Positions 28,186 to 39,881 are shown, counted from the stretch's first letter. The stretch is DNA of 64,000 nt from Mycobacterium gordonae (GCF_002101675.1 NZ_LQOY01000081.1:124001-188000), one strand, 5' to 3'. Notes: generated by a model from the letters alone, not told the origin. Translations and numbers: made by a program.

Positions 28186-29141
28186 CAGGGCCCAGTCCCG
28201 GCGGCAAGCGCCCTGCGCATCCGCCCTCGATGATGCGCGGCACCATCGACGACCCGAAGTTGTCGGCGGCGCTGCGCACCCTGGAGCTGACGATCAACCG
28301 CAAGCTGGACGGCATCCTGCACGGTGACCACCTGGGTCTGATTCCGGGGCCGGGCAGCGAGCCGGGGGAGTCGCGGATCTACCAGCCGGGCGACGACGTG
28401 CGCCGGATGGACTGGGCGGTGACCGCGCGTACCACCCACCCGCACGTCCGACAGATGATCGCCGACCGGGAGCTGGAAACCTGGCTGGTGGTCGACATGT
28501 CGGCGAGCCTGGACTTCGGCACCTCGGTGTGTGAGAAGCGGGACCTCGCGGTGGCGGCGGCGGCGGCGATCGCGTACCTCAACGTCGGCGGTGGCAACCG
28601 GCTTGGCGCGCTGATATCCAACGGCGAGAACATGATTCGGGTTCCGGCGCGGTCGGGCCGGGAGCATGTGCACACCTTGTTGCGCGCCATCGCGACCACG
28701 CCCAAGGCGCCGGTCGGGGTTCGCGGCGACCTGTCCGCGGCGATCGACGCGTTGCGCCGGCCGGAACGACGTCGCGGCATGGCGGTGATCATCAGCGACT
28801 TCCTCGGCCCGATCAATTGGATGCGTCCGCTTCGCGCGATCGCGGCCCGCCACGAAGTGCTGGCCATCGAGGTACTCGACCCGCGCGACGTCGAACTGCC
28901 CGACATCGGTGACGTGGTGCTGCAGGACGCCGAGTCCGGGGCGGTGCGCGAATTCACCATCGACGCACAGTTGCAGACCGATTTCGCTCGGGCTGCGGCA
29001 AAACATCGCGAGGACGTGGCCCGCACCATTCGTGGGTGCGGTGCGCCGGTGATGACGCTGCGCACCGACCGCGACTGGATCGGCGACATCGTCCGTTTCA
29101 TCTCCTCCCGCCGGCGCGGGGCAATGGCGGGACGCCGGTGA
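28182..29141 (+). CDS. DUF58 protein (Rv1480-like)
   Basis: The protein has 319 residues, starting with GTG overlapping the moxR1 stop (GTGA). The DUF58 signature [18 protein letters not shown] lies near residue 67-84, and the second half has a VWA-like fold ([20 protein letters not shown]) with a partial MIDAS motif. DUF58 proteins accompany MoxR ATPases and VWA proteins in a wide range of bacteria, probably as a membrane-side adaptor. Translational coupling to moxR1 implies fixed stoichiometry. The specific client is unknown. Confidence 0.93.
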   Translation: MTGPSPGGKRPAHPPSMMRGTIDDPKLSAALRTLELTINRKLDGILHGDHLGLIPGPGSEPGESRIYQPGDDVRRMDWAVTARTTHPHVRQMIADRELETWLVVDMSASLDFGTSVCEKRDLAVAAAAAIAYLNVGGGNRLGALISNGENMIRVPARSGREHVHTLLRAIATTPKAPVGVRGDLSAAIDALRRPERRRGMAVIISDFLGPINWMRPLRAIAARHEVLAIEVLDPRDVELPDIGDVVLQDAESGAVREFTIDAQLQTDFARAAAKHREDVARTIRGCGAPVMTLRTDRDWIGDIVRFISSRRRGAMAGRR

Positions 29142-29169
29142 CGGATTTCTACAACATGACGGGTCTGTT

Positions 29170-30177
29170 ATGACGTTGCCGCTGCTGGGGCCGATGTCGC
29201 TGTCCGGCTTCGAACACTCCTGGTTCTTCCTGTTCCTGTTCGTGGTCGCCGGCCTGATCGCGCTGTATGTGGTGCTGCAACTGGCGCGGCAGCGGCGCAT
29301 GCTGCGTTTCGCCAACATGGAGTTGCTGGAAAGCGTTGCGCCGAAACGGCCTTCGAAGTGGCGGCATATCCCGGCGATCCTGCTCGCGGCGTCGTTGGTG
29401 TTGTTCACCATTGCGATGGCGGGCCCCACCAGAGATGTGCGGATCCCGCGCAACCGAGCGGTGGTGATGCTGGTGATCGACGTGTCGCAGTCCATGCGCG
29501 CGACCGACGTCGAGCCCAACCGGATGGTGGCCGCGCAGGAAGCCGCCAAGCAGTTCGCCGACGAGCTCACTCCGGGTATCAACCTGGGTCTGATCGCCTA
29601 CGCGGGCACCGCGACGGTGCTGGTGTCGCCCACGACCAACCGGGACGCCACCAAGGCGGCGCTGGACAAGCTGCAGTTCGCCGACCGCACCGCCACCGGC
29701 GAGGGAATATTCACCGCCCTGCAGGCGATCGCCACGGTGGGCGCCGTGATCGGTGGCGGCGACACGCCTCCGCCGGCGCGCATCGTGTTGTTCTCCGACG
29801 GCAAGGAGACGATGCCGACCAACCCGGACAACCCCAAGGGCGCCTTCACCGCCGCGCGCACCGCCAAGGACCAGGGCGTGCCGATCTCGACCATCTCCTT
29901 CGGCACCCCGTACGGCTTCGTCGAGATCAACGACCAGCGCCAGCCGGTGCCCGTCGACGACGAGACGCTGAAGAAGGTCGCGCAACTCTCGGGCGGAAAC
30001 GCCTACAACGCAGCGACTTTGGCCGAGTTGAAGGCGGTCTACTCGTCACTGCAGCAGCAGATCGGCTACGAGACCATCAAGGGTGACGCGAGCACGGGCT
30101 GGCTGCGGCTGGGGGCCTTGGTGTTGGCGATCGCCGGTCTGGCCGCGCTACTGATCAACCGCCGCCTTCCGACGTGA
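29170..30177 (+). CDS. VWA-domain membrane protein (Rv1481-like)
   Basis: The protein has 335 residues. An N-terminal membrane helix (about 16-37, [19 protein letters not shown]) and a second near 60-80 precede a VWA domain. Its MIDAS motif [12 protein letters not shown] (D-x-S-x-S) lies near residue 102, and TG-E segments follow. A C-terminal hydrophobic helix ([18 protein letters not shown]) ends the protein. It is the third gene of the moxR1 operon, 28 bases after the DUF58 gene. The 3' end overlaps the convergent qcrB paralogue by 23 bases, suggesting that gene was placed tightly here. Confidence 0.93.
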   Translation: MTLPLLGPMSLSGFEHSWFFLFLFVVAGLIALYVVLQLARQRRMLRFANMELLESVAPKRPSKWRHIPAILLAASLVLFTIAMAGPTRDVRIPRNRAVVMLVIDVSQSMRATDVEPNRMVAAQEAAKQFADELTPGINLGLIAYAGTATVLVSPTTNRDATKAALDKLQFADRTATGEGIFTALQAIATVGAVIGGGDTPPPARIVLFSDGKETMPTNPDNPKGAFTAARTAKDQGVPISTISFGTPYGFVEINDQRQPVPVDDETLKKVAQLSGGNAYNAATLAELKAVYSSLQQQIGYETIKGDASTGWLRLGALVLAIAGLAALLINRRLPT

Positions 30178-31816
30178 TTTCCTTATGCCCGTTGGTCTGA
30201 CCGGCGCCATTGCCGCGTTCGCGTAGTGCCGTCAGGGCGCGCTGCTCGCTGGCATGTGCCGCCTCAAGTAGGGCCGCCGCCTCGTTCGCCGGATCGGCGA
30301 ACAGGAAGCTGCCCTGGCCGGGTCGTCCGCCCAGGCCGAGTTTGTTCATCCGCTTGGGAATCGGAGTCCCCTGGTATTCCAGCGCGATCGGGTGACCGGC
30401 TTCGTCGACCGCACCCAACGGTTGGTGCAGCTCGACGTAGGCGCCGTGCGGCAGGCGCCTGATGATGCCGGTTTCGATGCCGTGTTCGAGCACGGCGCGG
30501 TCGCTGCGCTGCAAGCTGATGCACCAACGGTAGGTGACGAAATACACGATCGGCGGCAGCACCACCATGCCGATCCGGCCGATCCACGTCATCGCGTTCA
30601 ACGAGATGTGGAACTGGTAGGCGATGATGTCGTTGAACGACGAGAACGTCAGCACGATGTAGAACGCGATGGCCATGGCCCCGATCGAGGTGCGGACGGG
30701 TACGTCGCGGGGGCGCTGCAGCAGGTTGTGGTGGGCGTTGTCACCGGTGAATCGCTTCTCCAGGAACGGATAGGCGACAAGGCCGCCCAAGAGGACACCC
30801 ATCAGAACCGCGACGGCGACGGCGGCCGGGACGGTGTAGTGGCCGATGTACAACTCCCACGCCGGCCACAGCCGCACCAGCCCGTCGGTCCACATCATGT
30901 AGAAGTCCGGTTGTGAGCCGGCCGCGACCTGAGAAGGCTTGTACGGCCCCAGGTTCCAGATCGGGTTGATCTGCAGCAGCCCGCCCATCAGGCCCAGCAC
31001 GCCCACAATTGCGGCGAAGAAGGCACCCGACTTCACCGCGAAAACCGGCATCACCCGCACGCCGACGACGTTGTGCTCGGTACGGCGGGGACCCGGGAAC
31101 TGGGTGTGCTTCTGGAACCACACCAGCGCCAGGTGCACGCCGATCAGGGCCAGCATGATGCCAGGGAAGACCAGGATGTGGATGGCATACAGCCGCGGAA
31201 TCAGGATGTTGCCCGGGAAGTCTCCGCCGAACAGCCCCCAGTGCAGCCAGGTGCCGATCACCGGAATGCCCAAGGTGATTGACGACAATGCCGCCCGCAG
31301 ACCGGTGCCCGAGAGCAGGTCGTCGGGAAGCGAGTAGCCGAAGAAGCCCTCGAACATGGCCAGAATGAGCAGCAGCGACCCGACCACCCAGTTGGCCTCG
31401 CGGGGCCGCCGGAACGCGCCCGTAAAGAACACGCGCGCCATGTGCACCATGATCGAGGCGGCGAACATCAACGCGGCCCAGTGGTGTACCTGGCGCACGA
31501 ATAGTCCGCCCCGTACCTCGAATGAGATGTTCAACGCCGTTTCGTAGGCACGCGACATCTCGACGCCGCGCAATGGCTGATAGACGCCGTTGTACGTGAC
31601 TTCGCTCATCGACGGGTCGAAGAACAGGGTCAGGTACACGCCGGTCAAGAGCAGCACGACGAAGCTGTACAACGCGATCTCGCCGAGCAAGAACGACCAG
31701 TGCGTGGGAAAGACCTTGTTGAGTTGGCGCCGCAGGGCCGCGGACGGGTGATAGCGGGTGTCGATCCCGTCGGCCTGACGGGCCAGCACCGTGCCGGCAT
31801 CGATTTTCGGACTCAT
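30155..31816 (-). CDS. Solitary paralogue of cytochrome bcc complex subunit QcrB
   Basis: This 553-residue cytochrome b is close to M. tuberculosis QcrB in length and sequence throughout, including the actinobacterial C-terminal extension. Haem-ligand histidines are visible at H111/H125 and H213/H228, and [10 protein letters not shown] and [10 protein letters not shown], of the quinol-site region, are present. Residues T310-D311 correspond to T313-E314 of M. tuberculosis QcrB, so the glutamate is aspartate here. The usual qcrC-qcrA partners are absent. From about 322 the sequence diverges ([19 protein letters not shown]). It is divergent from a TetR gene with a palindrome between them. It may be an inducible alternative subunit that swaps into the bcc complex. 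Confidence 0.93.
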   Translation of the reverse strand: MSPKIDAGTVLARQADGIDTRYHPSAALRRQLNKVFPTHWSFLLGEIALYSFVVLLLTGVYLTLFFDPSMSEVTYNGVYQPLRGVEMSRAYETALNISFEVRGGLFVRQVHHWAALMFAASIMVHMARVFFTGAFRRPREANWVVGSLLLILAMFEGFFGYSLPDDLLSGTGLRAALSSITLGIPVIGTWLHWGLFGGDFPGNILIPRLYAIHILVFPGIMLALIGVHLALVWFQKHTQFPGPRRTEHNVVGVRVMPVFAVKSGAFFAAIVGVLGLMGGLLQINPIWNLGPYKPSQVAAGSQPDFYMMWTDGLVRLWPAWELYIGHYTVPAAVAVAVLMGVLLGGLVAYPFLEKRFTGDNAHHNLLQRPRDVPVRTSIGAMAIAFYIVLTFSSFNDIIAYQFHISLNAMTWIGRIGMVVLPPIVYFVTYRWCISLQRSDRAVLEHGIETGIIRRLPHGAYVELHQPLGAVDEAGHPIALEYQGTPIPKRMNKLGLGGRPGQGSFLFADPANEAAALLEAAHASEQRALTALRERGNGAGQTNGHKEITSEGGG

Positions 31817-31860
31817 CGGCGAACCTTCTGACTTCGGCGGCTTTGCAGTACAGATCCTTC

Positions 31861-31888
31861 ACTAATGTACTACTAGTTCATTAATGAA
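31861..31888. promoter_or_regulatory. Palindromic operator candidate between qcrB paralogue and TetR
   Basis: TTCATTAATGAA (31877-31888) is a perfect 12-base palindrome. It overlaps a larger imperfect inverted repeat, ACTAATGTAC...GTTCATTAAT (31861-31885, 8 of 10 arm positions match). AT-rich dyads of this type between divergent genes are usual TetR operators. It lies about 45 bases before the qcrB paralogue start and 82 before the TetR start, so one repressor could control both. Confidence 0.65.
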
Positions 31889-31970
31889 AGAGCAATACGC
31901 TTCTGGATGTGACGTTCATCAGCTAATTTCGTCAGGATCGGTCCGTTGATAGCCGGAAGGACGCGCTGCA

Positions 31971-32549
31971 ATGACACCTGGCCGCGGTGCCCAGGCCGGT
32001 GAGACCGGAGAGGACGCCCGGATCATCCGGACCCGCGCCGACGTCGCGCGTACCGCCTTCGACGTGCTGGTGCGGGAGGGGTCCGACGCACTGACACACG
32101 CTCATGTCGCCGAGCGCGCTGGGTACTCCAAGACCACCCTCTACAAGCACTGGCCGACCCGGTTTGATCTCGCCGCCATCGCGCTGGAGGCCCTCGGTGA
32201 AGTCGAGCATCACCAGCCCACCGGCCACCTCCGCGCCGACCTGATCGGTGAGCTCACGACATTTCGTCAGGCCGTGCTCGACCACCGGCTCGATCAGGTG
32301 CTCTCGGCGATGGCCCAATGGGCGACCGACGACATGATGAGAGAAGTCCGCAACAAGATCAACACTGAGGGTCAGCGGACCATTCGGGGCATCCTGCAAG
32401 ACGCCTTCGACGGTGCGGAACTGGAAGCGGCGATCTCGATGCTCTCCGGCGTTGTCGCGTGCCCCTCGCTGATGTTCGGCACCGTGCCGGATGACGACGT
32501 CATCGAGGCGGCGGTGGACATGGTCCTGCGCAGTGCGCGCCGGTCTTGA
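31971..32549 (+). CDS. TetR-family regulator divergent from the qcrB paralogue
   Basis: The protein has 192 residues. The N-terminal HTH is typical: IIRTRADVARTAFDVLVREGSDALTHAHVAERAGYSKTTLYKHWPTRFDL (about residues 21-70), with the KTTLYKHW recognition-helix end. The remainder is a C-terminal ligand domain of TetR_C-like helices. GGAAGG sits at a good distance before ATG 31971. Its location suggests local repression of the qcrB paralogue and itself through the palindrome at 31861-31888. No homologue is known to me at this position in M. tuberculosis. Confidence 0.9.
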   Translation: MTPGRGAQAGETGEDARIIRTRADVARTAFDVLVREGSDALTHAHVAERAGYSKTTLYKHWPTRFDLAAIALEALGEVEHHQPTGHLRADLIGELTTFRQAVLDHRLDQVLSAMAQWATDDMMREVRNKINTEGQRTIRGILQDAFDGAELEAAISMLSGVVACPSLMFGTVPDDDVIEAAVDMVLRSARRS

Positions 32550-32565
32550 GCGCGCCTGTGCCGAG

Positions 32566-32631
32566 CGCCGCGAGGGGAACCTCGCTGCGATTTCCACCCG
32601 TAAATTTCGCGGTGAGGTTCCCCTCGCGGCG
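32566..32631. terminator. Strong inverted repeat between convergent genes
   Basis: Perfect 18-base arms (32566-32583 and 32614-32631, sequence CGCCGCGAGGGGAACCTC and its complement) surround a 30-base loop that contains a weaker internal dyad. It lies between the ends of the TetR gene (32549) and the leftward gene ending at 32645. It could terminate both transcripts, though it has no T tract. Arms this long and perfect also fit a mobile palindromic repeat. Confidence 0.6.
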
Positions 32632-32644
32632 GTTCACCGGACGA

Positions 32645-33490
32645 TCAGGCGCCCCGTGAGGCGCGCGCTTCCCTGACGCGGTCGGTGATGTCGGCGGGAT
32701 GATCTCCCGCGACGACTCGCACCACGATCCACCCGTAGCCGTGGGTGATCTTCTCGTGCCGTCGGATGTCCTTTTTGACGTGGTAGCGATTACTCAGATG
32801 GTGATCGCCGTCGTACTCGGCCGCGACCCTGATGTCTTCCCACCCCATGTCCAAATAGGCTTCGGCCCAACCCCATTGGTTGCGCACGGCGATCTGCGTC
32901 TGGGGACGAGGGAAGCCGGCACGGATGAGCAGCAGTCCCAGCCAAGTCTCTTTCGGGGATTGCGCGCCGCCGTCGACCAGATCCAGCACCGTCCGGGCGG
33001 CTTTGATGCCCCGGCGCCCCCGATAGCGTTCGGCGATCACTTCGATGTCGGGCAGTTTCAGAGAGGTTGCCTGCATCAGCGCGTCGACCGCTGCGACGGC
33101 AGAGTCCAGCGGGTACCGGCTCGCCAGGTCCAGGGCTGTCCGGGCTGGTGCCGTCACGCGCGCTCCGTTGATGACGGTGATCTCGTCGGGCTCCAAACGG
33201 TCTTTCCATACCTGGACTCCCGGCGCGCGGCGGTGGTTGGTATCGATGATTGCGGCCGGCATATCGGCGCCGATCCACTTGGCGCCGTGCAGGGCCGAAG
33301 CCGAATAACCCGCCAGCACACCACGCCGGCGCGAGCGTAACCACAGCGCCTTCGCCCTCAGTTGTGCGGTCAACTCCTGCTCACGAGGGACGTAAACGTC
33401 CTTGTGTACTGCGACGTACCGGCTGCGCAATTGGTAGGGCGTCAGTGTCCCCGCCGCGAGGGCTTCGCTGCCAAGAAACGGATCCGCCAT
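32645..33490 (-). CDS. AbiEi-like N-domain / DUF559-type nuclease-fold protein (Rv1482c-like)
   Basis: The protein has 281 residues from ATG 33490 (MADPFLGSEALAAGTLTPYQLRS); the open frame upstream to 33715 is basic and unlikely to be coding. The N-terminal half resembles AbiEi-type DNA-binding/antitoxin proteins (YVAVHKDVYVP; AGYSASALHGAKW; APARTALDLASRY). The C-terminal half resembles DUF559/VSR-type nuclease folds (SPKETWLGLLLIRAGFPRPQTQ; VAAEYDGDHH; ITHGYGWIVVRV). Such proteins are frequent in actinobacteria with no proven role. Position before fabG1 matches Rv1482c. Confidence 0.78.
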   Translation of the reverse strand: MADPFLGSEALAAGTLTPYQLRSRYVAVHKDVYVPREQELTAQLRAKALWLRSRRRGVLAGYSASALHGAKWIGADMPAAIIDTNHRRAPGVQVWKDRLEPDEITVINGARVTAPARTALDLASRYPLDSAVAAVDALMQATSLKLPDIEVIAERYRGRRGIKAARTVLDLVDGGAQSPKETWLGLLLIRAGFPRPQTQIAVRNQWGWAEAYLDMGWEDIRVAAEYDGDHHLSNRYHVKKDIRRHEKITHGYGWIVVRVVAGDHPADITDRVREARASRGA

Positions 33491-33633
33491 GACCGCAGTG
33501 TGCTGACGTACCCCGACATCTCCGCGCTGCACCTGCGCGACTGGAACCTGGCTGTGGAAAACCGCAACCACGATAGCCGCCTGGTTCCTCTCGCGCACCC
33601 GCCGCAGAAAGGCCCAATTTCGGTCGCAAAGCG

Positions 33634-35254
<1,621 letters not shown>

Positions 35255-35260
35255 CGCACA

Positions 35261-36262
35261 ATGCAATTTGATGCGGTCCTGCTGCTGTCGTTCGGCGGGC
35301 CGGAAGGGCCCGAACAGGTCCGGCCGTTCCTGGAGAACGTCACCCGCGGCAGGAACGTGCCACCGGAACGGCTCGATGACGTCGCCGAGCATTACCTGCA
35401 TTTCGGCGGCGTCTCACCGATCAACGGCATCAACCGGGAGCTGATCGCCGAGCTGCAGCGGCAACAGGACCTGCCGGTGTATTTCGGCAACCGGAACTGG
35501 GCGCCCTACATCGAGGACACCGTCGCAGCCATGCGCGACAACGGTATTCGGCGTGCGGCCACGTTCACCACCTCGGCCTGGAGCGGCTACTCGAGCTGCT
35601 CCCAGTACGTCGAGGACATCGCCCGAGCGCGGTCCGCGGTCGGCGCCGGGGCGCCGCAGCTGGTCAAGCTGCGCACCTATTTCGACCACCCGCTCTTCAT
35701 CGAGATGTTCGCCGAATCGGTCACCGCCGCGGCCCAGACCGTGCCGGACGATGCCCGCCTGGTCTTCACCGCCCACTCCGTACCCACTGGCGCCGATCAG
35801 CGCTGCGGACCCAACCTGTACAGCCGCCAGGTCGCCTATGCGGCAAGGCTTGTCGCGTCAGCGGCCGGATATGCCGAGCACGATCTGGTGTGGCAGTCGC
35901 GCTCGGGCCCACCGCAGGTGCCGTGGCTCGAGCCGGATGTCGGCGACCATCTAGCCGCCTTGGCCGGTGCCGGTACCCGAGCCGTGATCGTCTGTCCCAT
36001 CGGCTTTGTCGCCGACCACATCGAGGTCGTGTGGGATCTCGACCACGAATTACGGCTGCAGGCCCACGAACTGGGGGTTACGCTCGCTCGCGCGGGCACG
36101 CCGAATGCGGATCCTCGATTTGCCCGGCTGGCGATCGATTTGATCGACGAACTACGCGACGGCCGCGAGCCGGTGCGAATCGCCGGGCCGCGGCCGGAGC
36201 CGGGTTGTCTGAGCAGCGTGGACGGCGAACCGTGCCGTCCGCCGCACTGCGCGGCAGGCTAG
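35261..36262 (+). CDS. hemH: Ferrochelatase
   Basis: The protein has 333 residues (hemZ/hemH, Rv1485 in M. tuberculosis, 344). It inserts iron at the end of haem synthesis; in actinobacteria this is the coproporphyrin-dependent route. [21 protein letters not shown] opens the protein, [11 protein letters not shown] contains the conserved catalytic His, and [18 protein letters not shown] has the second metal-side motif. Cysteines near the C-terminus ([15 protein letters not shown]) resemble the [2Fe-2S] site of actinobacterial ferrochelatases, though the full set was not aligned. It is in the fabG1-inhA operon and overlaps the convergent next gene by 4 bases. Confidence 0.95.
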   Translation: MQFDAVLLLSFGGPEGPEQVRPFLENVTRGRNVPPERLDDVAEHYLHFGGVSPINGINRELIAELQRQQDLPVYFGNRNWAPYIEDTVAAMRDNGIRRAATFTTSAWSGYSSCSQYVEDIARARSAVGAGAPQLVKLRTYFDHPLFIEMFAESVTAAAQTVPDDARLVFTAHSVPTGADQRCGPNLYSRQVAYAARLVASAAGYAEHDLVWQSRSGPPQVPWLEPDVGDHLAALAGAGTRAVIVCPIGFVADHIEVVWDLDHELRLQAHELGVTLARAGTPNADPRFARLAIDLIDELRDGREPVRIAGPRPEPGCLSSVDGEPCRPPHCAAG

Positions 36263-37155
36263 TCCGTCCAGGCCGAATGCAGGATCGCGTCCACCGCTGC
36301 CATCCGGGCCGACCGCACCACGGCGGTCAACGGCCGCAACGCCTCATTGGCGATCTGACCCTCTGACGAGGATTGGGTGCCAATCAGTTCCGGTGCAGCG
36401 GTCATGCGGTCGGGTAGCCGGCTGAGCCCGGCGCTGACAGCGATGATCGCGTCGACATGAGCCGCGTTCTCCAGCACGCGCAGCGCGCGCGTCGGTGCAT
36501 GATCGGGAACCCGGTGCTGGCGTTGCGATTCCAACAATTGATCGACCAGGCCGCGGGGATTGTCGACACCGCTGGATGATCCCAGACCCATGACGCCCAG
36601 GGCGTCGGCGGCCGAGCGCACCGCGGACCGCAGCTCGTATTCGGCCCCGCCGAGATCGTGGTAGTCGAAGGCCGGAACGCCGGGCAACGAATACACCATC
36701 CATGTGAGCGCACACAATTCGGGTTCGCCCGCCTCGTCGGTGTCTTCGCCGTCACTATAGGTGAAATCGGGAACAAGGCCGATCGCCGTTCGCGGGTCCG
36801 CCGGATTGCCGATGATCACTGCTTCACCAGCGACTAGCGCGTCGGTTGCGAACTGCGTTCCGGCGAACAGCCCGCGCACGTCCCCGGGCACCGGCAGGAC
36901 CACGTTGATCGTGCCGCGCAGCGACCCCGTAGAGCGGCCGACCGCGCCGCGCAACGTCTGAAGCAGGCACACCGTACCCGCGTCGCTCACGTCGGGCCAG
37001 GGCAGACCCGTGTGGCCCGCAGCGACCGCATCATAGGCGGCAACCGATTGCTTTGGCGCCCATAGTGATAACGCGTCCAGGACGTCGTCGGGTGCGGCCT
37101 TGCCGGCGAGCCAGGCGTTGGCCCACATGGAGAGCGAAACACTTGGGCACCACAT
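36259..37155 (-). CDS. Conserved hypothetical protein (Rv1486c-like)
   Basis: This is a 298-residue protein of unknown function at the position of Rv1486c (288 residues). ATG 37155 ([15 protein letters not shown]) is chosen; the open frame further upstream runs into the region antisense to the NfeD gene and is not coding. Segments such as [22 protein letters not shown] and [27 protein letters not shown] are globular and hydrophobic, but no catalytic motif was recognised. There is no signal peptide or clear membrane helix. The gap to the NfeD gene (37156-37212) must hold both promoters. Confidence 0.85.
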   Translation of the reverse strand: MWCPSVSLSMWANAWLAGKAAPDDVLDALSLWAPKQSVAAYDAVAAGHTGLPWPDVSDAGTVCLLQTLRGAVGRSTGSLRGTINVVLPVPGDVRGLFAGTQFATDALVAGEAVIIGNPADPRTAIGLVPDFTYSDGEDTDEAGEPELCALTWMVYSLPGVPAFDYHDLGGAEYELRSAVRSAADALGVMGLGSSSGVDNPRGLVDQLLESQRQHRVPDHAPTRALRVLENAAHVDAIIAVSAGLSRLPDRMTAAPELIGTQSSSEGQIANEALRPLTAVVRSARMAAVDAILHSAWTD

Positions 37156-37212
37156 GACCACGCAGTGTAGTTGTTCGCCGCCATCGGGGTGGATCACGCG
37201 TATTCTGTGCCC

Positions 37213-37647
37213 ATGCCCGCAGCGCTGATCTGGCTGATCGCCGCACTGGTGCTCGCCGGTGCCGAAGCGCTCACCGGAGACATGTTCCTGTTGATGCTGG
37301 GCGGCGGCGCGCTGGCCGCGGCCGGCACCAGCTGGCTCACCGACTGGCCGATATGGGCCGACGGACTGGTGTTTCTCATCGTCTCCGTGCTGCTGCTTTC
37401 GGTGGTACGCCCCACGCTGCGCCGGCGGCTGCTGCCAGCCAAGGTGCCGCCGCTGGGCATCAAGGCCCTTGAAGGCAAGAACGCGCTGGTGCTGGACCGG
37501 GTGGCCCGGGATGAGGGTCAGGTGAAGCTGGACGGCCAGGTGTGGACCGCGCGCCCGCTCAACGAAGGCGACGTCTACGAGCCAGGACAGTCGGTCACCG
37601 TGGTGAGAATCGAGGGGGCCACCGCGGTGGTCTTTCAAAATCTGTAG
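37213..37647 (+). CDS. NfeD-like membrane protein (Rv1487-like)
   Basis: The protein has 144 residues from ATG 37213. Two to three N-terminal membrane helices ([47 protein letters not shown]) are followed by an OB-fold NfeD domain ([31 protein letters not shown]). Short NfeD proteins pair with SPFH/stomatin proteins, and the next gene 23 bases downstream encodes one. The pair probably organises membrane microdomains or assists membrane-protein quality control. There is no protease domain, as is normal for the short form. Confidence 0.94.
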   Translation: MPAALIWLIAALVLAGAEALTGDMFLLMLGGGALAAAGTSWLTDWPIWADGLVFLIVSVLLLSVVRPTLRRRLLPAKVPPLGIKALEGKNALVLDRVARDEGQVKLDGQVWTARPLNEGDVYEPGQSVTVVRIEGATAVVFQNL

Positions 37648-37670
37648 GGCTTTCGAGAAAGGGAATCCCG

Positions 37671-38816
37671 GTGGAAGGTGCGGTAGCTGGTTTGGTGTTG
37701 CTGGCCGTTCTGGTGATCTTCGCGATCATCGTGGTGGCGAAATCGGTTGCGTTGATTCCGCAGGCCGAGGCCGCGGTCATCGAGCGGTTGGGTCGCTACA
37801 GCCGTACGGTCAGCGGTCAGCTGACGCTGTTGGTGCCGTTCATCGACCGCGTCCGCGCCCGGGTGGACCTGCGTGAGCGGGTGGTGTCGTTCCCGCCGCA
37901 GCCCGTCATCACCGAAGACAACTTGACCCTCAACATCGACACGGTCGTCTACTTCCAGGTCACCGTGCCGCAGGCGGCGGTCTACGAGATCAGCAACTAC
38001 ATCGTCGGCGTCGAGCAGCTGACCACCACCACGCTGCGCAACGTGGTCGGCGGGATGACCCTCGAGCAGACGTTGACCTCCCGCGACCAGATCAACGCTC
38101 AGCTGCGCGGCGTGCTCGACGAGGCGACTGGCCGCTGGGGGCTGCGGGTCGCCCGGGTGGAGTTGCGCAGCATCGACCCGCCACCGTCGATTCAGGCCTC
38201 CATGGAAAAGCAGATGAAGGCCGACCGTGAGAAGCGCGCGATGATCCTGACGGCTGAGGGCACTCGGCAAGCCGCGATCATGCAGGCTGAAGGCCAGAAG
38301 GCGTCCCAGATTCTGGCCGCCGAGGGCGCCAAGCAGGCTGCGATTTTGTCCGCCGAGGCGGATCGGCAGTCCCGCGTGCTGCGGGCCCAGGGCGAGCGCG
38401 CCGCTGCATATCTGCGAGCGCAAGGTCAGGCCAAGGCCATCGAGAAGACGTTTGCTGCCATCAAAGCCGGTCGGCCCACGCCCGAAATGCTGGCCTACCA
38501 GTACCTGCAGACCCTGCCGGAGATGGCGCGCGGGGATGCCAACAAGGTGTGGGTGGTGCCCAGCGATTTCAACGCGGCATTGCAGGGCTTCACCCGCCTG
38601 CTGGGCAAGCCCGGCGAGGACGGGGTGTTCCGGTTCGAGCCGTCTCCGATTGACGAGCCACCCAGGCACGCGGCCGACGCCGACGATGCCGAGGTTGCGG
38701 ACTGGTTCTCCACGGAGACCGATCCGACGGTCGCCCAGGCGGTTGCCAAGGCTGAGGCGATTGCCAACAAGCCGGTGGACCGCCCGCTGGGCGCGCCCCC
38801 GGAGTTGCGTCAATAG
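37671..38816 (+). CDS. SPFH/band 7 (stomatin-like) protein (Rv1488-like)
   Basis: The protein has 381 residues from GTG 37671, the same length as Rv1488. An upstream open frame overlapping the NfeD gene is rejected. One N-terminal membrane helix ([19 protein letters not shown]) is followed by the SPFH domain ([37 protein letters not shown]) and a long Ala/Glu/Gln coiled coil with repeated AEG-QA units at about 190-260. Such proteins oligomerise as rings at the membrane and work with NfeD. The tail is acidic and disordered. Confidence 0.95.
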   Translation: MEGAVAGLVLLAVLVIFAIIVVAKSVALIPQAEAAVIERLGRYSRTVSGQLTLLVPFIDRVRARVDLRERVVSFPPQPVITEDNLTLNIDTVVYFQVTVPQAAVYEISNYIVGVEQLTTTTLRNVVGGMTLEQTLTSRDQINAQLRGVLDEATGRWGLRVARVELRSIDPPPSIQASMEKQMKADREKRAMILTAEGTRQAAIMQAEGQKASQILAAEGAKQAAILSAEADRQSRVLRAQGERAAAYLRAQGQAKAIEKTFAAIKAGRPTPEMLAYQYLQTLPEMARGDANKVWVVPSDFNAALQGFTRLLGKPGEDGVFRFEPSPIDEPPRHAADADDAEVADWFSTETDPTVAQAVAKAEAIANKPVDRPLGAPPELRQ

Positions 38817-38825
38817 GATTGCCGG

Positions 38826-39182
38826 ATGAGCACTTTGACTTCGCCGAAGACCTATGCGGCGCTGGCGGCGTTCCATGCCGTCGACGCCGTCGCATGTGCC
38901 ATTCCGGTGCCTCCGATCAAGAAGGTGTTGGACACCGTCGAAGTGCCCGAGAACGTCCGCCCTGTCTTGCCGGTGGTGAAGGCAGCCGCGGCCGTGGGTT
39001 TGGCGTCGGTCACCCGCTTCCCGGGGCTGGCCAGGCTGACCACGGCGATGCTGACCGTTTATTTCGTGCTGGCTGTGGGCGCCCACATCCGGGTGCGGGA
39101 CAAGGTGGCCAATGCGCTGCCGGCCGTGTTCTTCCTGGCGCTGTTCGCGGCGATGACTGCAAAGGGACCCGAGGGCAGCTAG
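38826..39182 (+). CDS. Small DoxX-like membrane protein (Rv1489-like)
   Basis: The protein has 118 residues. Four short hydrophobic segments are spread along it (AALAAFHAVDAVACAIPV; VVKAAAAVGLASV; LTTAMLTVYFVLAVGAHI; ALPAVFFLALFAAM), and the order fits the DoxX-like fold. It begins 9 bases after the SPFH stop, so it belongs to the NfeD-SPFH operon. Function is unknown; DoxX-like proteins have been linked to redox homeostasis. Its downstream side holds a strong hairpin at 39261-39316. Confidence 0.85.
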   Translation: MSTLTSPKTYAALAAFHAVDAVACAIPVPPIKKVLDTVEVPENVRPVLPVVKAAAAVGLASVTRFPGLARLTTAMLTVYFVLAVGAHIRVRDKVANALPAVFFLALFAAMTAKGPEGS

Positions 39183-39260
39183 TCCAGCCGCAGCCCGACC
39201 ATCGGCGGCAGCCCTCTTATCGAATGCGCCACGCGCTTCGTCTTGGGGCCCCTGGCCGTC

Positions 39261-39316
39261 GAGGGTGCGCTTAGATACGGCGACACGCCGGTGGGCGTGG
39301 CAGTTAGCGCACCCTC
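39261..39316. terminator. Double hairpin between convergent genes
   Basis: Outer arms GAGGGTGCGCT (39261-39271) and AGCGCACCCTC (39306-39316) pair perfectly over 11 bases. Inside, CACGCC (39284-39289) and GGCGTG (39294-39299) make a second stem with a 4-base loop. It lies between the end of the DoxX-like gene and the end of the leftward proline-rich gene, so a bidirectional terminator is the simplest role. The nested structure also fits a dispersed palindromic repeat. Confidence 0.6.
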
Positions 39317-39336
39317 GCGGTCAGCGGAGGGAGGAA

Positions 39337-39810
39337 CTACCGGGGCGCGGTCGGCGACGCGCTCGGCGCGGCCGAAGGCGGTGCCGGCACCTGTCCAGGC
39401 GGCTGCTGCCCACCGGGCCCCATCGGGCCGGGGAACGGCGGCCGCATCCCGGGCCCGCCCGGGCCCATGGGCGGTGCCATGCCGAGCGGACCTCTAGGTC
39501 CGGCCATCGGTCCACCGGGACCGCCCGGCCCGCCAGGACCGCCGGGCGGCATGAAGCCGTAGTGCGATACACCGGCCGGGCCGAACCCCGGCCGCGGTGG
39601 CGGGGGAGGAGGCCCGAAGCCGAAGGTCATGATCAAGAAAGCGGCCCCAGCGGTGAAGAAAGCACCGAAGAGCCCGCCAACGAGCCCGGCGCCTAGCACC
39701 ACACGCGTGGAATGCCGGCGCTTCTCCGCCAGTACAGGCGCAGCGGGTGCAACGGGCGCAGCGGGCATGGCGGCTGACGGGTCAGTCGTCGTGGTGTCGT
39801 CGGAGGTCAT
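39337..39810 (-). CDS. Proline/glycine-rich single-pass membrane protein
   Basis: The protein has 157 residues from ATG 39810. A short Thr/Ala/Pro cytosolic segment is followed by HSTRVVLGAGLVGGLFGAFFTAGAAFLIMTFGF, a membrane helix near residues 36-66. The outside part is almost only Pro, Gly and Met: PPPPPPRPGFGP, then GGPGGPGGP and later PPMGPGGP repeats. It is similar in plan to the next leftward protein, and its proline-rich part resembles the sensor loop of the histidine kinase at 40943. No enzymatic motif is present. It may be a wall-spanning or signalling partner. Confidence 0.72.
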   Translation of the reverse strand: MTSDDTTTTDPSAAMPAAPVAPAAPVLAEKRRHSTRVVLGAGLVGGLFGAFFTAGAAFLIMTFGFGPPPPPPRPGFGPAGVSHYGFMPPGGPGGPGGPGGPMAGPRGPLGMAPPMGPGGPGMRPPFPGPMGPGGQQPPGQVPAPPSAAPSASPTAPR

Positions 39811-39881
39811 GCGACTCCTCACGTCGTCGGATTTGTGGTAACTGCGACGGTAGAAGCCGAACTTGAAGTGGATCTGAAGAA

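Noticed and set aside
37635..39086. 483-residue open frame antisense to the SPFH gene
   Set aside because: It has biased Arg/His/Gln composition typical of antisense frames, and the SPFH gene matches its homologue in length.
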